A DNA stretch of 64,000 nucleotides from Streptomyces canus (lineage in GTDB: Bacteria > Actinomycetota > Actinomycetes > Streptomycetales > Streptomycetaceae), in the NCBI RefSeq assembly GCF_030816965.1, contig NZ_JAUSYQ010000002.1, forward strand, positions 1,612,001 through 1,676,000. Direction: 5' to 3'. Both the position numbers and the translations under genes were made by a program. The notes beneath the pieces were generated by a model. That model ran no database searches. It worked only from the letters and a program-made list of their open reading frames with translations, and had not been told where the DNA came from. How positions within the stretch are numbered: position 1 is the stretch's first letter; each line of letters starts with the position of its first letter. Positions 50,510-63,637 of the stretch are shown in pieces.

Positions 50510-51547
50510 GTGACAGCAGGCAAGGCCGACGCCGAGCCCCGGGGCAGGGTCACCATCACGGAGATCGCCCGGCAGGCCGGAGTCTCGGTGCCGACGGTGT
50601 CCCGTGTGGTCAACGGCCGGTCGGACGTGTCGCCGCATACCCGCGCCCGCGTCGAGGAGCTGCTCCAGCAGTACGGCTACCGCAAACGCCCCGCTGCCCC
50701 CGGCACCCGCGCCGCCCTGCTCGACCTGGTCTTCAACGACCTCGACAGCCCCTGGGCCGTGGAGATCATCCGCGGTGTCGAGGAGGTCGCCCACGCGGAG
50801 GGCGTCGGCACCGTCGTCTCCGCGATCCACGGCCGCTCGGGCGCCGCACGCGAGTGGATGCGCAATCTGCGCGCCCGCGCCTCCGACGGCGTCGTACTCG
50901 TCACCTCGGCGCTGGACACGGTCCTCCACGACGAGCTGCGCGCCCTGGGCGTCCCGCTGGTGGTCGTCGACCCGGCGGGCTCCCCCGCGCTGGACGCCCC
51001 CACCATCGGTGCCGCCAACTGGTCGGGAGGGCTCGCGGCCACCGAGCACCTGCTGTCGCTGGGCCACCGCAGGATCGGCCTGATCGCGGGACCGCCCCGG
51101 CTGCTGTGCTCGCGGGCCCGCTACGACGGCTACCGCGCCGCGCTGGAGGGCGCCGGGCTCACCCTCGACGAGTCCCTGGTCGTGCCCGGCGACTTCCACC
51201 CCGAGTCGGGCTTCGCCGGCTGCGAGAAGCTCCTCGAGCTGCCCGAGCCGCCGACGGCCGTCTTCGCGGCCAGCGACCAGATGGCCCTCGGCGCGGTGGA
51301 GGCGCTGAGGAGACGCGGGTTGAGGGTGCCGGAGGACATGAGCCTGGTGGGTTTCGACGACCTTCCGGAAGTCCGCTGGTCGGCGCCTCCGCTGACCACC
51401 GTGCGCCAGCCGCTCGCCGACATGGGCAAGCTGGCCGTCCGCACGGTCCTGAAGCTGGCCCGCGGCGAACGCCCGGACTCACCGCGTGTGGAGCTGGGCA
51501 CGGAGTTGGTGGTGCGGTCGAGCACCGCACCACCGGCCATCACCTGA
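50510..51547 (+). CDS. LacI family regulator of the xylan utilisation island
   Basis: 345 aa from GTG 50510 with GGAGGTGGG upstream. HTH: TITEIARQAGVSVPTVSRVVNG (about 14-36), hinge RKRP, then periplasmic-binding-like effector domain (about 68-335) with DLVFNDLDSPWAVEIIRGVEE and SLVGFDDLPEVRWSAPPLTTVRQP (ending typical of LacI). It is convergent with the xylanase gene and probably represses the importer and xylanase genes until xylo-oligosaccharide binds. BxlR/XlnR-type regulators of Streptomyces are of this kind. Confidence 0.93.
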   Translation: MTAGKADAEPRGRVTITEIARQAGVSVPTVSRVVNGRSDVSPHTRARVEELLQQYGYRKRPAAPGTRAALLDLVFNDLDSPWAVEIIRGVEEVAHAEGVGTVVSAIHGRSGAAREWMRNLRARASDGVVLVTSALDTVLHDELRALGVPLVVVDPAGSPALDAPTIGAANWSGGLAATEHLLSLGHRRIGLIAGPPRLLCSRARYDGYRAALEGAGLTLDESLVVPGDFHPESGFAGCEKLLELPEPPTAVFAASDQMALGAVEALRRRGLRVPEDMSLVGFDDLPEVRWSAPPLTTVRQPLADMGKLAVRTVLKLARGERPDSPRVELGTELVVRSSTAPPAIT

Positions 51548-51913
51548 CGGATCACGGCCTGTCCGGTGGATCGGGCCGCCATCCCGGCAGACGCGAGCAG
51601 GCCTGCCGGGCCCCGCGCCGCCGACAGGACCCGCAGGCCCCGCCCTCAGGCACACCACCCAAGACCACCCGCACCCTGCCAAAGCCACCCCGGCCTCGGA
51701 GAGAGGCCCCAGGGAGACGGGCCGGGAGCTTGGCCCGCCGCCCCCGTCGGCGGTGGCCGGCGTCCCGGTGGCCGGCCACCGCGGCCCAGGCGGGCGACGC
51801 CCGAGTCGGCCCCGGGCGCGCCCCATCCGAGGCCCGGAGCGCGCTGCTCCGGGCAGGGCCCGGCGGAAGCTCGCCGATGAGACGACGGAAGTCGCCGTAG
51901 CCCCCGCCGCCCC
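51548..51913. other. Convergent gap with a GC-rich hairpin, between LacI and xylanase genes
   Basis: 366 bp. CGGTGGCCGG (51751-51760) pairs with CCGGCCACCG (51772-51781), with a nested palindrome GGTGGCCGGCCACC, likely a terminator for one or both genes. The rest is Pro/Arg-coding-like GC-rich sequence with no accepted gene. Confidence 0.55.
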
Positions 51914-53002
<1,089 letters not shown>

Positions 53003-53836
53003 TCAGCCCTTCGTGGCACCGGCGGTGAGGCCGCCGACGAGCTGGCGCTCGGCGACCGAGTAGAAGGCGAGGGCGGGGACCATCGCCAGGACGAGATAGG
53101 CGAAGACGCGGGCGTACTCCGCGGAGTACTGGCCCTGGAACTGCTGCACACCGATGGGGAGCGTCCACCACGTGTTGTCCGTGAACACCAGCAGCGGCAG
53201 CATGAAGTTGTTCCAGCTCGTGACGACGGCGAGCACCGATACGGTGCCGAGCGCGGGCCGTGCCATCGGCAGCAGGACGCGCCAGAAGAACCCGAACGGG
53301 CTGCACCCGTCGAGAGTGGCCGCCTCCTCCAGCTCGCCGGGGATCTCCCGGAAGAAGGCGCGCAGGATGATGATCGTCATCGGCAGTCCGAAGGCGGCCT
53401 GCGGCAGGATCACGCCCAGCGGGTTGTCCAGCAGGCCGAGCGAGCGCAGCAGCAGGAACAGCGGCAGCACCGCCACCGCGAAGGGGAACATCAGCCCCAT
53501 CGTGAAGAGCGTGAACAGCGCCTCCCGGCCACGGAAGGCGAACCGTGCGAAGGAGAACGCGGCCAGCGCGGACGCGGCGACCACCAGCACCGTCGTACCG
53601 ACCGCGATCAGCGTGCTGCTGCCGAGCAGCCGCCAGAAGTCGCCCCCGGCGAGGATGTCGGTGTAGTTGCTGGTCAGCCAGCGCTTCGGCAGCCCGAAGG
53701 GGTTGCTGGAGAGCTCGTCGGTGGACTTGAATCCGGACAGGACGGCGTACACCAGGGGCACGACCATCACCGCGCCGACGGCGACGAGGATCAGGTGCAG
53801 GGGCAGGGTCCGAGCGGTGGTCTTCTGGGCGGTCAC
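53003..53836 (-). CDS. Carbohydrate ABC transporter permease (MalG/BxlG type)
   Basis: 277 aa from GTG 53836, which overlaps the stop of the preceding permease as GTGA. Six TM helices; the ABC-permease EAA loop is ELEEAATLDGCSPFGFFWRVLLPMARPAL (EAA-x3-G). The N-terminus VVPLVYAVLSGFKSTDEL is typical of the MalG subfamily. Inner-membrane subunit of the sugar importer. The ATPase is not encoded here; Streptomyces sugar importers commonly share MsiK. Confidence 0.94.
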   Translation of the reverse strand: MTAQKTTARTLPLHLILVAVGAVMVVPLVYAVLSGFKSTDELSSNPFGLPKRWLTSNYTDILAGGDFWRLLGSSTLIAVGTTVLVVAASALAAFSFARFAFRGREALFTLFTMGLMFPFAVAVLPLFLLLRSLGLLDNPLGVILPQAAFGLPMTIIILRAFFREIPGELEEAATLDGCSPFGFFWRVLLPMARPALGTVSVLAVVTSWNNFMLPLLVFTDNTWWTLPIGVQQFQGQYSAEYARVFAYLVLAMVPALAFYSVAERQLVGGLTAGATKG

Positions 53837-54831
53837 TTGCCGTCCCCCCTCATCGTCGTGGTGGCCCCTTCGAGATCGCGGCGGAGCACGAACCGCTGGT
53901 AGGCGAGGGCGAAGACGAGGCAGATGCCGAACATGACCACGCTGATCGCGCTGGCGTAGCCGACCTGGTAGCGCTTGAAGCCGTACTGGAACATGGTCAC
54001 GGCCATGGTCTCGGAGTGGTGGTCGGGGCCGCCCTGGGTGACCACCCACACCAGGTCGAAGAGCTGGATCGAGCCGATGACTGACAGGAAAATGCTGATC
54101 CGCAGGGTGGGCGCGAGGAGCGGCAGGGTGACGTTGCGGAACCGCTGCCAGGCACTGGCGCCGTCGATGAGAGCCGCCTCGGTCAACTCCCGTGGTATGG
54201 ACTGGAGTCCGGCCAGGTAGAGCATCATGTGGAAGCCGAAGTACTTCCACATCATGACGAGGAACAGCGTGGCCATGACGTAGGAGGGATCGGCGAACCA
54301 CAGACCACCCACGCCGTCCAGGCCGACCGCGCCGAGGATGTGGTCGGCGAGCCCGGAGTCCGGGGCGAAGACCATGCTGAACAGCACGCCGGTGATCGCC
54401 TCGGACAGGACGTAGGGCGCGAAGAACAGCATCCGGTAGACGGCTCTGCCGCGCAGCTTCTGGTTGAGGAGGACCGCCATGGCGAGCGCGAACGGCAGTT
54501 GGAACGCGAGGGACAGCACGACCAGGACCAGGCAGCGCCACAGGTCGCCCAGGAAGACCGGGTTGTCGAAGAGCTGGGTGAAGTTGTCCGTGCCGACGTA
54601 GTCGGAGGGCATGCCGAAGCCGCCCCAGCGGAAGAAGGCGGCGTACAGCGCGAACAGCATCGGCAGCAGGACCATGCCGATGAACAGCACCAGGGCGGGC
54701 AGTTGGAAACCGACCGCGGTCAGCCAGTGCAGTACGCGCCGACGGCCCCGCCCCCGGGCCCTGACCGATTCCGGGGGCGGGAGTTCGGTGCCCGGACCGC
54801 TCCGCTTGTCTGCGAGGAACGTGGAGGTCAT
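53833..54831 (-). CDS. Carbohydrate ABC transporter permease (MalF/BxlF type)
   Basis: 332 aa from ATG 54831. Basic N-terminus (RARGRGRRRVLHW), six TM helices (LPALVLFIGMVLLPMLFALYAAFF first) and the EAA loop ELTEAALIDGASAWQRFRNVTLPLLAP. GGPDHHSETMAVTMFQYGF is characteristic of sugar permeases. Partner of the next gene; second gene of the operon, 6 bp after the binding-protein gene. Confidence 0.94.
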   Translation of the reverse strand: MTSTFLADKRSGPGTELPPPESVRARGRGRRRVLHWLTAVGFQLPALVLFIGMVLLPMLFALYAAFFRWGGFGMPSDYVGTDNFTQLFDNPVFLGDLWRCLVLVVLSLAFQLPFALAMAVLLNQKLRGRAVYRMLFFAPYVLSEAITGVLFSMVFAPDSGLADHILGAVGLDGVGGLWFADPSYVMATLFLVMMWKYFGFHMMLYLAGLQSIPRELTEAALIDGASAWQRFRNVTLPLLAPTLRISIFLSVIGSIQLFDLVWVVTQGGPDHHSETMAVTMFQYGFKRYQVGYASAISVVMFGICLVFALAYQRFVLRRDLEGATTTMRGDGK

Positions 54832-54837
54832 CGCGGG

Positions 54838-56133
54838 CTACTGCTCTTCCTTCGCGGTCTGCGTGATCGACTGGGTGACCTGTTCCGGGGACTTGGAGCC
54901 GGCGATCAGCGCGGCGACGCTGTCGTTGACCTCCTGGCCCACGGCGGGCGCGTACGCCTGGTCGAGATAGAGCTGGAAACCGGTGGCGGCCTTCAACTGC
55001 GCCTGGACGAGCTTGAGGTTGGGGTCGGTCATGGCCTTCTCCGCGTTCGGGAGCACGGGAAGGATGCTGGTCTTCTTGACCAGTTCCAGCTCGGTGGCCT
55101 CGGAGGCGAAGAACTTCAGGAAGTCGACCGCCGCTTGCGGGGCACCCCGGCGCAGGGCGTGTCCGCCGCCTCCGCCGAACACCTCGGTGATGGCGCCCTT
55201 GCCGCCCTCGACCGCGGGGAACGGGAAGAAGCCCAGGTCGTTGCCGAGCCCCTTGCCGGAGTCGGCCTCCACGGACGGGGCCCACTGGCCCATGAGTTCC
55301 ATGGCCGCCTTGCCGTTGCCGACGGCGGCCGCCTGGCCGGTGGGGGTGGAGTAGGCGGCGTTGAGGAACCCCTTCTGGAAGGGCTGGAGATCCACGAGTT
55401 CCTTGAGGTGCCGACCGGCCTCGACGAACCCGGCGGCGGTGAAGTCCTTGTCCTCACTGGCCTTCTGGAGGGCGTCGATGCCGGCGGTGCGCATCGCGAG
55501 GTAGGCCCAGTAGTACATGCCGGGCCACTTCTCCTTGCCCGCCAGGGCGATGGGCGTGATGTTCTTGGCCTTCAGCTTGCTCACGGCCTCCAGGAACCCG
55601 CCCCAGGTGGTGGGCGGCTCGCTGACGCCGGCCTGCTTGAAGAGCGCCTTGTTGTACCAGAACCCGATCATGCCCATGTCGAACGGGATGCCGTAGACCT
55701 TGTCGTCGAGGATGTACGGCTCCTTGGTGACCTTCAGCAGGCCGTCGGCCCACGGCTTGGTCCGGTCGGTCAGGTCCTCGACGAGACCCGCGTCGACCTG
55801 CTGCTTGAGGACGCCGCCGCCCCAGGTGTGGAAGATGTCGGGGAGCTTCCCGGAGGCGGTCAGCGCCGTCATCTTCGACTTGTAGGCGTCGTTCTCCAGC
55901 TGCACGATCTTTATCTTGACCTTGGGGTTCGCTGCCTCGAACTTCTTGGCGAGGGCCGCCCAGACACTCTTCGCCGGCTCGGTGGTGGAGATGTTCCACC
56001 ACTCCACCGTGGTCGTCCCGTCGGACGATCCTCCGCCCGAGTCGCCGCCGCAGCCGGTCAGTGTCGTCATGCCCAGACCGGCCGCGGCGGATGCCGCCAG
56101 AAAGCCACGGCGGGACAGTGCCGGGTCGCCCAT
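54838..56133 (-). CDS. Sugar ABC transporter substrate-binding lipoprotein (BxlE-like)
   Basis: 431 aa from ATG 56133. Twin-Arg leader SRRGFLAASAAAGLGMTTLTGC with lipobox LTGC (about residues 22-26), so Tat export and lipid anchoring. Family 1 binding-protein fold (TTVEWWNISTTEPAKSVWAALAKKFEAANPKVKIKIVQL, GIPFDMGMIGFWYNKALF). With two permeases and a GH10 xylanase next to it, xylo-oligosaccharide is the most likely ligand, as for BxlE. Upstream sits an exact dyad, probably its operator. The neighbouring GH43 gene is decayed. Confidence 0.94.
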   Translation of the reverse strand: MGDPALSRRGFLAASAAAGLGMTTLTGCGGDSGGGSSDGTTTVEWWNISTTEPAKSVWAALAKKFEAANPKVKIKIVQLENDAYKSKMTALTASGKLPDIFHTWGGGVLKQQVDAGLVEDLTDRTKPWADGLLKVTKEPYILDDKVYGIPFDMGMIGFWYNKALFKQAGVSEPPTTWGGFLEAVSKLKAKNITPIALAGKEKWPGMYYWAYLAMRTAGIDALQKASEDKDFTAAGFVEAGRHLKELVDLQPFQKGFLNAAYSTPTGQAAAVGNGKAAMELMGQWAPSVEADSGKGLGNDLGFFPFPAVEGGKGAITEVFGGGGGHALRRGAPQAAVDFLKFFASEATELELVKKTSILPVLPNAEKAMTDPNLKLVQAQLKAATGFQLYLDQAYAPAVGQEVNDSVAALIAGSKSPEQVTQSITQTAKEEQ

Positions 56134-56182
56134 GATGCGCTCCTTGGGTACGGGACGGAGCCGTCCTTGTCCGTCCTGCGGT

Positions 56183-56216
56183 CCGAAAGTTTCGGAGTTG
56201 ATCCAGAAAGCTTCGC
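56183..56216. promoter_or_regulatory. LacI-type operators upstream of the importer operon
   Basis: CCGAAAGTTTCGG (56183-56195) is an exact dyad centred on G. A related half-dyad CAGAAAGCTTCG follows at 56205-56216. They lie 50-83 bp upstream of the binding-protein start, and the core AAGTTTCG recurs upstream of the LacI gene. CGAA...TTCG dyads of this kind are known for BxlR/XlnR-type LacI regulators. Confidence 0.6.
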
Positions 56217-56228
56217 TGCTGCCGCACC

Positions 56229-56884
56229 CTAGAGACAGCTGCCAAACGGTGGCAACCCCTTGTGCACAGGGAATGTTGAGGAGTCGAACCAGTCGAGGGC
56301 CACGGCCCCCTCGCTGACGTCCATGCCGATCGCCCGGCCGGTGAAGCCCGCGGCCACCTGTATGGAGAGACGGCGGCCGTCGCCTTCAGGCGAAGGGACA
56401 TCGCCAGCGCCCGGGACGAGCACGTCGGGGCCGCCAATGCGGAGCCTCCGCAGGCCTGTTGGGAACGGCAGGCGGTCGGTGTGGATCTCGACGGTCAGGG
56501 TGGGCCATCCCCCCTCGACGGGTATGCCGCCCGAGGAACTGCCGCACCGGCCCGATCCGGGCGATCACGCTCGCCTCTCCCCAGCCACCTCGGCGTCGCG
56601 CCCCGGGCCCTCACGCGGCCTGTCGCGGCGTCAGGGCGGGCTGCGGACACGGCAGTCCGGGACGCCGCTCGGAGCGACGGAGGAAGGGGCCCGTTGCGTG
56701 CGGGGCCAGGTGTCCGGGGCGGTCCGTGAGCTGGATCGGGCGCCAGGGCGGGTTCGTTCGTCCCCTTGGCGACCAGGCGGCCCCGGCGATCGAGACGTTG
56801 CCGATCCGCCGCCCGTACAACCCCCGCCCACTGGCAGACTCCGGGATCCGGGTGGAACCCGACGGTCACCGGGCTGTCGTACGT
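56229..56884 (-). pseudogene. Remnant of a GH43 beta-xylosidase
   Basis: Start region: SPVTVGFHPDPGVCQ (about 56884-56840) matches the GH43 opening NPVLPGFHPDPSVCR, with the catalytic Asp present. Then a ~25-residue gap, and RRIGNV (frame 2) followed by DRRGRLVAKGTN (frame 1); one missing base separates them where intact enzymes read RIGNVLDRPGQL. The middle (five-blade core) is missing. The C-terminal beta-sandwich survives in frame (VEGGWPTLTVEIHTDRL, GRRLSIQVAAGFTGRAIGM and GAVALDWFDSS, end 56229). Large internal deletion plus frameshift: not functional. Confidence 0.72.
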
Positions 56885-57471
56885 CCCTATCCGCGTCCGC
56901 CCCTCCGATTCGCCCGAAACATTCGATCTATTCGGCGAACCTTACGGAACGGACTGTACGAGGATGTTCAGGCGGGAACAAGGCCACACCGACCTCCCCC
57001 CGCCCTGTGCCGAACGGCTTGCTCGACCTATGTTGACGTTGCGCACGGCGACCCGGTGGACCTGGAGGTCGGCGCAAGCCGGGGAGAGGTCCCTGACGAC
57101 CTTGGCCCTGGCCGCCTTCATCCACACGCCGAGCTCGGGGTTTTCGGCGGAGCGGTTGGTGGCACCGGAAAGCATCAGACGGCCGTCTCCTGAACTGCTA
57201 CGGCGATCCACTCAGTTCAGTCCCGCTCGCCTCCCCATGACGCTGCGTGTCCCCCCACCCGCCCACCCGCCGGTACGGGCCCACGGGTCAGGTACGAGCC
57301 TCGCAACTGCACAGTCGCCCGTCACGGACCTTCGCGGACCGAGTCTTAACGGAAGCTTGACGCCCTGGCGTCCGCCATCCGTGGGCCCCGGCGTCACTCT
57401 CCGCTTACGCTGGTCCCGCCGTCAGCCAGGCGGCCGGAACCTCGCTGAGTCGCACCGCAGGAGCATCCCCG
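56885..57471. other. Non-coding or decayed region upstream of the APC permease gene
   Basis: 587 bp with no intact gene. On the minus strand a frame from 57211 to 56942 reads SGATNRSAENPELGVWMKAARAKVVRDLSP, which looks protein-like but lacks an SD and has no family I know; possibly another remnant. The last ~100 bp include AT-richer DNA (TCTTAACGGAAGCTTGACG, 57342-57360) and may carry the permease promoter. Confidence 0.45.
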
Positions 57472-59424
57472 ATGGCCACCACCGAACACCCTCCTTCCAG
57501 TCGCCTGCGCTCCTGGATGCTGGAGGGCCTGTCCGACATGGGCAGGGACGGCGGCCATACGGGCCCCCACGCCGCACCGGAACCCGCCCATCAGGGCCAA
57601 CGCTGGTGGCGGGTCATGTGCCTGACCGGCGTCGACTACTTCTCCACCCTCGGCTACCAGCCCGGCATTGCCGCCCTCGCGGCCGGCCTGCTCTCCCCCA
57701 TCGCGACGATCGTCCTCGTGATCGTCACCCTCGCGGGCGCTCTGCCCGTGTACCGCCGGGTGGCCGAGGAGAGCCCCCGCGGCGAGGGCTCGATCTCCAT
57801 GCTGGAACGGCTGCTGTCCTTCTGGCAGGGCAAGCTCTTCGTCCTCACCCTGCTCGGCTTCGCCGCCACCGACTTCCTGATCACCATCACCCTGTCCGCG
57901 GCCGACGCCTCCACCCACCTGATCGAGAACCCGCACCTGACCAGCACTCTGCACGACCACAAGATGCTGATCACCCTCTTCCTGGTGGCACTGCTCGGCG
58001 CGGTCTTCCTCAAGGGTTTCCTGGAGGCGATCGGCGTCGCCGTCGCCCTGGTGGGCATCTACCTCGCCCTCAACGTCGTCGTGGTGCTCGTCGGCCTGTG
58101 GCACGTCATCACCGCGGGCCATGTCGTCACCGACTGGTCCAGCGCTCTGACGGCCGAGCACGGCAACGTCTTCGTGATGATCGGCGTGGCCCTGATCGTC
58201 TTCCCCAAGCTCGCCCTCGGCCTCTCCGGCTTCGAGACCGGCGTCGCCGTCATGCCTCACGTCAAGGGCGAGCCGGACGACACCGAGGAGAACCCCAAGG
58301 GCCGGATCCGCGACACCAAGAAGCTGCTCACCACCGCCGCCATCGTGATGAGCGTCTTCCTGATCGCCACCAGCTTCATCACCACCCTCCTGATCCCGGA
58401 GAAGGACTTCGAGTCGGGCGGCCCGGCCAACGGCCGCGCGCTCGCGTATCTGGCGCACCACTACCTGGGCGGCGTCTTCGGCACGGTCTACGACGTCTCG
58501 ACGATCGCCATCCTGTGGTTCGCGGGCGCCTCCGCGATGGCCGGTCTGCTCAACCTGATGCCGCGCTACCTGCCCCGCTACGGCATGGCCCCGCACTGGG
58601 CCCGCGCCGTGCGCCCCATGGTCATCGTCTTCACCCTGATCGCCTTCCTGGTCACCTGGATCTTCGACGCCGACGTCGACGCCCAGGGCGGCGCGTACGC
58701 CACCGGCGTGCTGGTGCTGATCAGCTCGGCGGCGATCGCGGTGACCATAGCCGCCCGCAAGGCCGGGCAGCGCAACTGGACCGTCGGCTTCGCCGTCATC
58801 TCCGCCGTGTTCCTCTACACGACCGTCGTCAACGTCATCGAACGCCCCGACGGCGTGAAGATCGGCGCCTGCTTCATCGCCGGCATCATCCTGGTCTCTC
58901 TCCTGTCCCGCCTGGCCCGCGCCTTCGAACTCCGCGTGACCGACGTGACGCTCGACGACATGGCGGAACGTTTCATCCGGGACATGGCCAGCCGCAAGAT
59001 GCGCTTCATCGCCAACGAGCCCGACCAGCGCGACAAGGCCGAGTACCGCGACAAGATCGAGCAGATCCGCGAGGACAACGACATCCCCGGCGAGGACTTC
59101 GTGTTCGTGGAGGTCACGGTCCTGGACCCCTCGGAATTCGAGGCGAGCCTGACGGTCCGGGGAGAGGTCCTCCACAACCGCTACCGCGTGCTGACCCTGG
59201 AGTCCTCCTCCATCCCCAACGCCCTCGCCGCCCTCCTTCTCCACGTCCGCGACACCACCGGCTGCACCCCCCACATCTACTTCGAGTGGACCGAGGGCAA
59301 CCCCTTCGCCAACTTCCTCCGCTTCTTCCTTTTCGGCCAGGGCGAGGTGGCCCCGGTCACCCGAGAGGTGCTCCGAGAAGCAGAACCTGACCGCCCGCGC
59401 CGCCCCCGAGTCCACACGGGCTGA
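57472..59424 (+). CDS. APC superfamily permease, KimA/YdaO-like
   Basis: 650 aa from ATG 57472, GCAGGAGC upstream. Residues about 45-475 hold about 12 TM helices ([27 protein letters not shown] is the conserved first helix with GxGxxP-like break). The C-terminal ~170 residues ([72 protein letters not shown]) are a soluble domain seen in KimA-type potassium transporters and related amino-acid permeases. Likely K+ or amino-acid uptake; assignment within the family uncertain. No ydaO riboswitch was recognised upstream. Confidence 0.88.
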   Translation: MATTEHPPSSRLRSWMLEGLSDMGRDGGHTGPHAAPEPAHQGQRWWRVMCLTGVDYFSTLGYQPGIAALAAGLLSPIATIVLVIVTLAGALPVYRRVAEESPRGEGSISMLERLLSFWQGKLFVLTLLGFAATDFLITITLSAADASTHLIENPHLTSTLHDHKMLITLFLVALLGAVFLKGFLEAIGVAVALVGIYLALNVVVVLVGLWHVITAGHVVTDWSSALTAEHGNVFVMIGVALIVFPKLALGLSGFETGVAVMPHVKGEPDDTEENPKGRIRDTKKLLTTAAIVMSVFLIATSFITTLLIPEKDFESGGPANGRALAYLAHHYLGGVFGTVYDVSTIAILWFAGASAMAGLLNLMPRYLPRYGMAPHWARAVRPMVIVFTLIAFLVTWIFDADVDAQGGAYATGVLVLISSAAIAVTIAARKAGQRNWTVGFAVISAVFLYTTVVNVIERPDGVKIGACFIAGIILVSLLSRLARAFELRVTDVTLDDMAERFIRDMASRKMRFIANEPDQRDKAEYRDKIEQIREDNDIPGEDFVFVEVTVLDPSEFEASLTVRGEVLHNRYRVLTLESSSIPNALAALLLHVRDTTGCTPHIYFEWTEGNPFANFLRFFLFGQGEVAPVTREVLREAEPDRPRRPRVHTG

Positions 59425-59516
59425 CACCGTCGCCTACTGGGGCTCGCAATCCGCCCAAAACGGCGCGACCGCACACCTCCCCGCCACGGCCTACCACACG
59501 CCCTACGTTGCTGCCC

Positions 59517-59936
59517 ATGACCCTGAGCATCCGCAACCAGCTCCCCGGCACCGTCACCACCGTCACCCCGGGCGAGGCCATGGCAACCGTCAGGATCCGC
59601 CTCGACGGCGGCCAGGACCTCACAGCCGCGATCACCCGCGAGTCCATCGGCGAACTCGGCCTCACCCAGGGCTTGCCCGTACGCGCCCTGGTGAAGTCGA
59701 CGGAGGTCTCCCTCGCCACCGCCCCGGTCCAGAACGTGTCCATCCGCAACCAGCTCCCCGGCACGGTCACCGCCGTCGCCACCGGAGCCGCCATGGCCAC
59801 CGTCAAGATCGCTGTCGAGGGAGGCGTCCTCACCTCCGCGATCACCGCGGACGCCGCGACCGACCTCGCCCTCGTCCCCGGCGCCCCGGTCGTCGCCCTG
59901 ATCAAGTCGACCGAGGTGTCACTGGCCACGGCGTAA
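59517..59936 (+). CDS. Double Mop (TOBE) domain molybdenum-binding protein
   Basis: 139 aa from ATG 59517. Two almost identical ~70-residue Mop domains: SIRNQLPGTVTTVTPGEAMATVRI (about 3-70) and SIRNQLPGTVTAVATGAAMATVKI (about 74-139), each ending in ALVKSTEVSLATA or ALIKSTEVSLATA. Molbindins of this kind bind molybdate or tungstate in the cytosol. SIRNQ is the anion-binding signature. No other mod genes here. Followed by a strong terminator shared with gcvP. Confidence 0.92.
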   Translation: MTLSIRNQLPGTVTTVTPGEAMATVRIRLDGGQDLTAAITRESIGELGLTQGLPVRALVKSTEVSLATAPVQNVSIRNQLPGTVTAVATGAAMATVKIAVEGGVLTSAITADAATDLALVPGAPVVALIKSTEVSLATA

Positions 59937-59942
59937 AAGAAA

Positions 59943-59966
59943 AGGGCCCCGCCGAAACGGGGCCCT
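59943..59966. terminator. Strong bidirectional terminator between Mop and gcvP genes
   Basis: AGGGCCCCG-CCGAAA-CGGGGCCCT has exact 9-bp arms, preceded by AAAAGAAA on the plus strand, and lies between convergent stops 59936 and 59979. Confidence 0.9.
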
Positions 59967-59978
59967 CGTCACCTCGGG

Positions 59979-62864
<2,886 letters not shown>

Positions 62865-62941
62865 TGCGGAGGCCTCCTGGTCTGACACGACCTGCGAGGG
62901 GTACCCCGGCGCGGGTACCCCGACGGCCTCCCCCTCTGTCA

Positions 62942-63130
62942 TCTCAACCTGAGAGCTTCACCGGGCCGCCCGAGGGCCGCCGGCTTTCACCGTCGGTGAG
63001 AGCGGAAGCTGTGGACACCCGCTCTGCTTTCCAGAGTGACCTCGTCCGCGCGGTACGTGAGCCTGAGAGATTCCGGGGAGGATTTGCTCCTTCGGCGCCT
63101 CCGATGTTGTCTGGAGGACTCTCCCGCGCG
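62942..63130 (-). ncRNA. Tandem glycine riboswitch
   Basis: On the minus strand upstream of gcvP. First aptamer (63130 to about 63055): GGGAGAGTCC, then GCGCCGAAGGAGCAAATCC, then GGAATCTCTCAGGC. Second aptamer (about 63050-62942): GGACGAGGTCACTCTGG with CACCGACGGTGAAAGCC and AAGCTCTCAGGTTGAG. These are the conserved purine-rich box, GCCGAAGGxGCAA and CTCTCAGG elements of glycine aptamers. Such switches turn on the glycine cleavage system when glycine is abundant. The following ~75 nt before the gcvP start can form the expression platform. Confidence 0.93.
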
Positions 63131-63259
63131 GGGTCAGCAGCCGCTCGCAAGCCTACCAGCGAGGCCACCGCACGAGTCTTCGAGTGGCCGCACACCCCGA
63201 TGTGCTCTTTCGTAGTGCTTACGACCGCTTCGGATGAGGTGCGACCAAGTGGAGGGCCC

Positions 63260-63637
63260 GTGCAGACCGACATCGATCCGCGCAACCTGATCGGCCGCAA
63301 GGCGTTCGACCGCAACGGCACCAAGATCGGAACCGTCGACGAGGTCTACCTCGACGACGCGACCGGCGTGCCGGAGTGGGCTGCCATACGTACCGGCCTC
63401 TTCTCCCGGGACGCCTTCGTCCCCCTGGGGCCCAGCGAACTGGTCGACGGCACCCTGCACGTCCCCTTCGACCGCGCCCTCATCAAAGACGCCCCCGACT
63501 TCGGCGTAGGCCGCCACCTCTCCCCCGAACAGGAGCTCCAGCTCTACCACCACTACGGTCTCGACGTGGCCGCACCGCCCCCGTTCCCCGACCGGGACTT
63601 CGGCAAGCTGGCGGGCACGGAGGACGCGGAGGCCTGA
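63260..63637 (+). CDS. PRC-barrel domain protein
   Basis: 125 aa from GTG 63260 with GGAGGGCCC upstream. PRC-barrel fold with DPRNLIGRKAFDRNGTKIGTVDEVYLDDATGVPEWAAIRTG (strands 1-4) and FVPLGPSELVDGTLHVPFDRALIKDAPDF. PRC-barrels occur in RimM and in photosynthesis and stress proteins; this class is common in actinobacteria but its role is unknown. Divergent from the gcvP riboswitch; 3' end overlaps the polymerase IV gene antiparallel. Confidence 0.9.
   Translation: MQTDIDPRNLIGRKAFDRNGTKIGTVDEVYLDDATGVPEWAAIRTGLFSRDAFVPLGPSELVDGTLHVPFDRALIKDAPDFGVGRHLSPEQELQLYHHYGLDVAAPPPFPDRDFGKLAGTEDAEA

Noticed and set aside
50107..51900. Search for mobile element boundaries around the xylan island
   Set aside because: No transposase, integrase, tRNA or flanking direct repeats were seen, so recent insertion is not supported.
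56766..59390. 874-codon plus ORF overlapping the permease gene
   Set aside because: Frame-shifted shadow of the permease; Arg/Pro/His-rich with no family resemblance.
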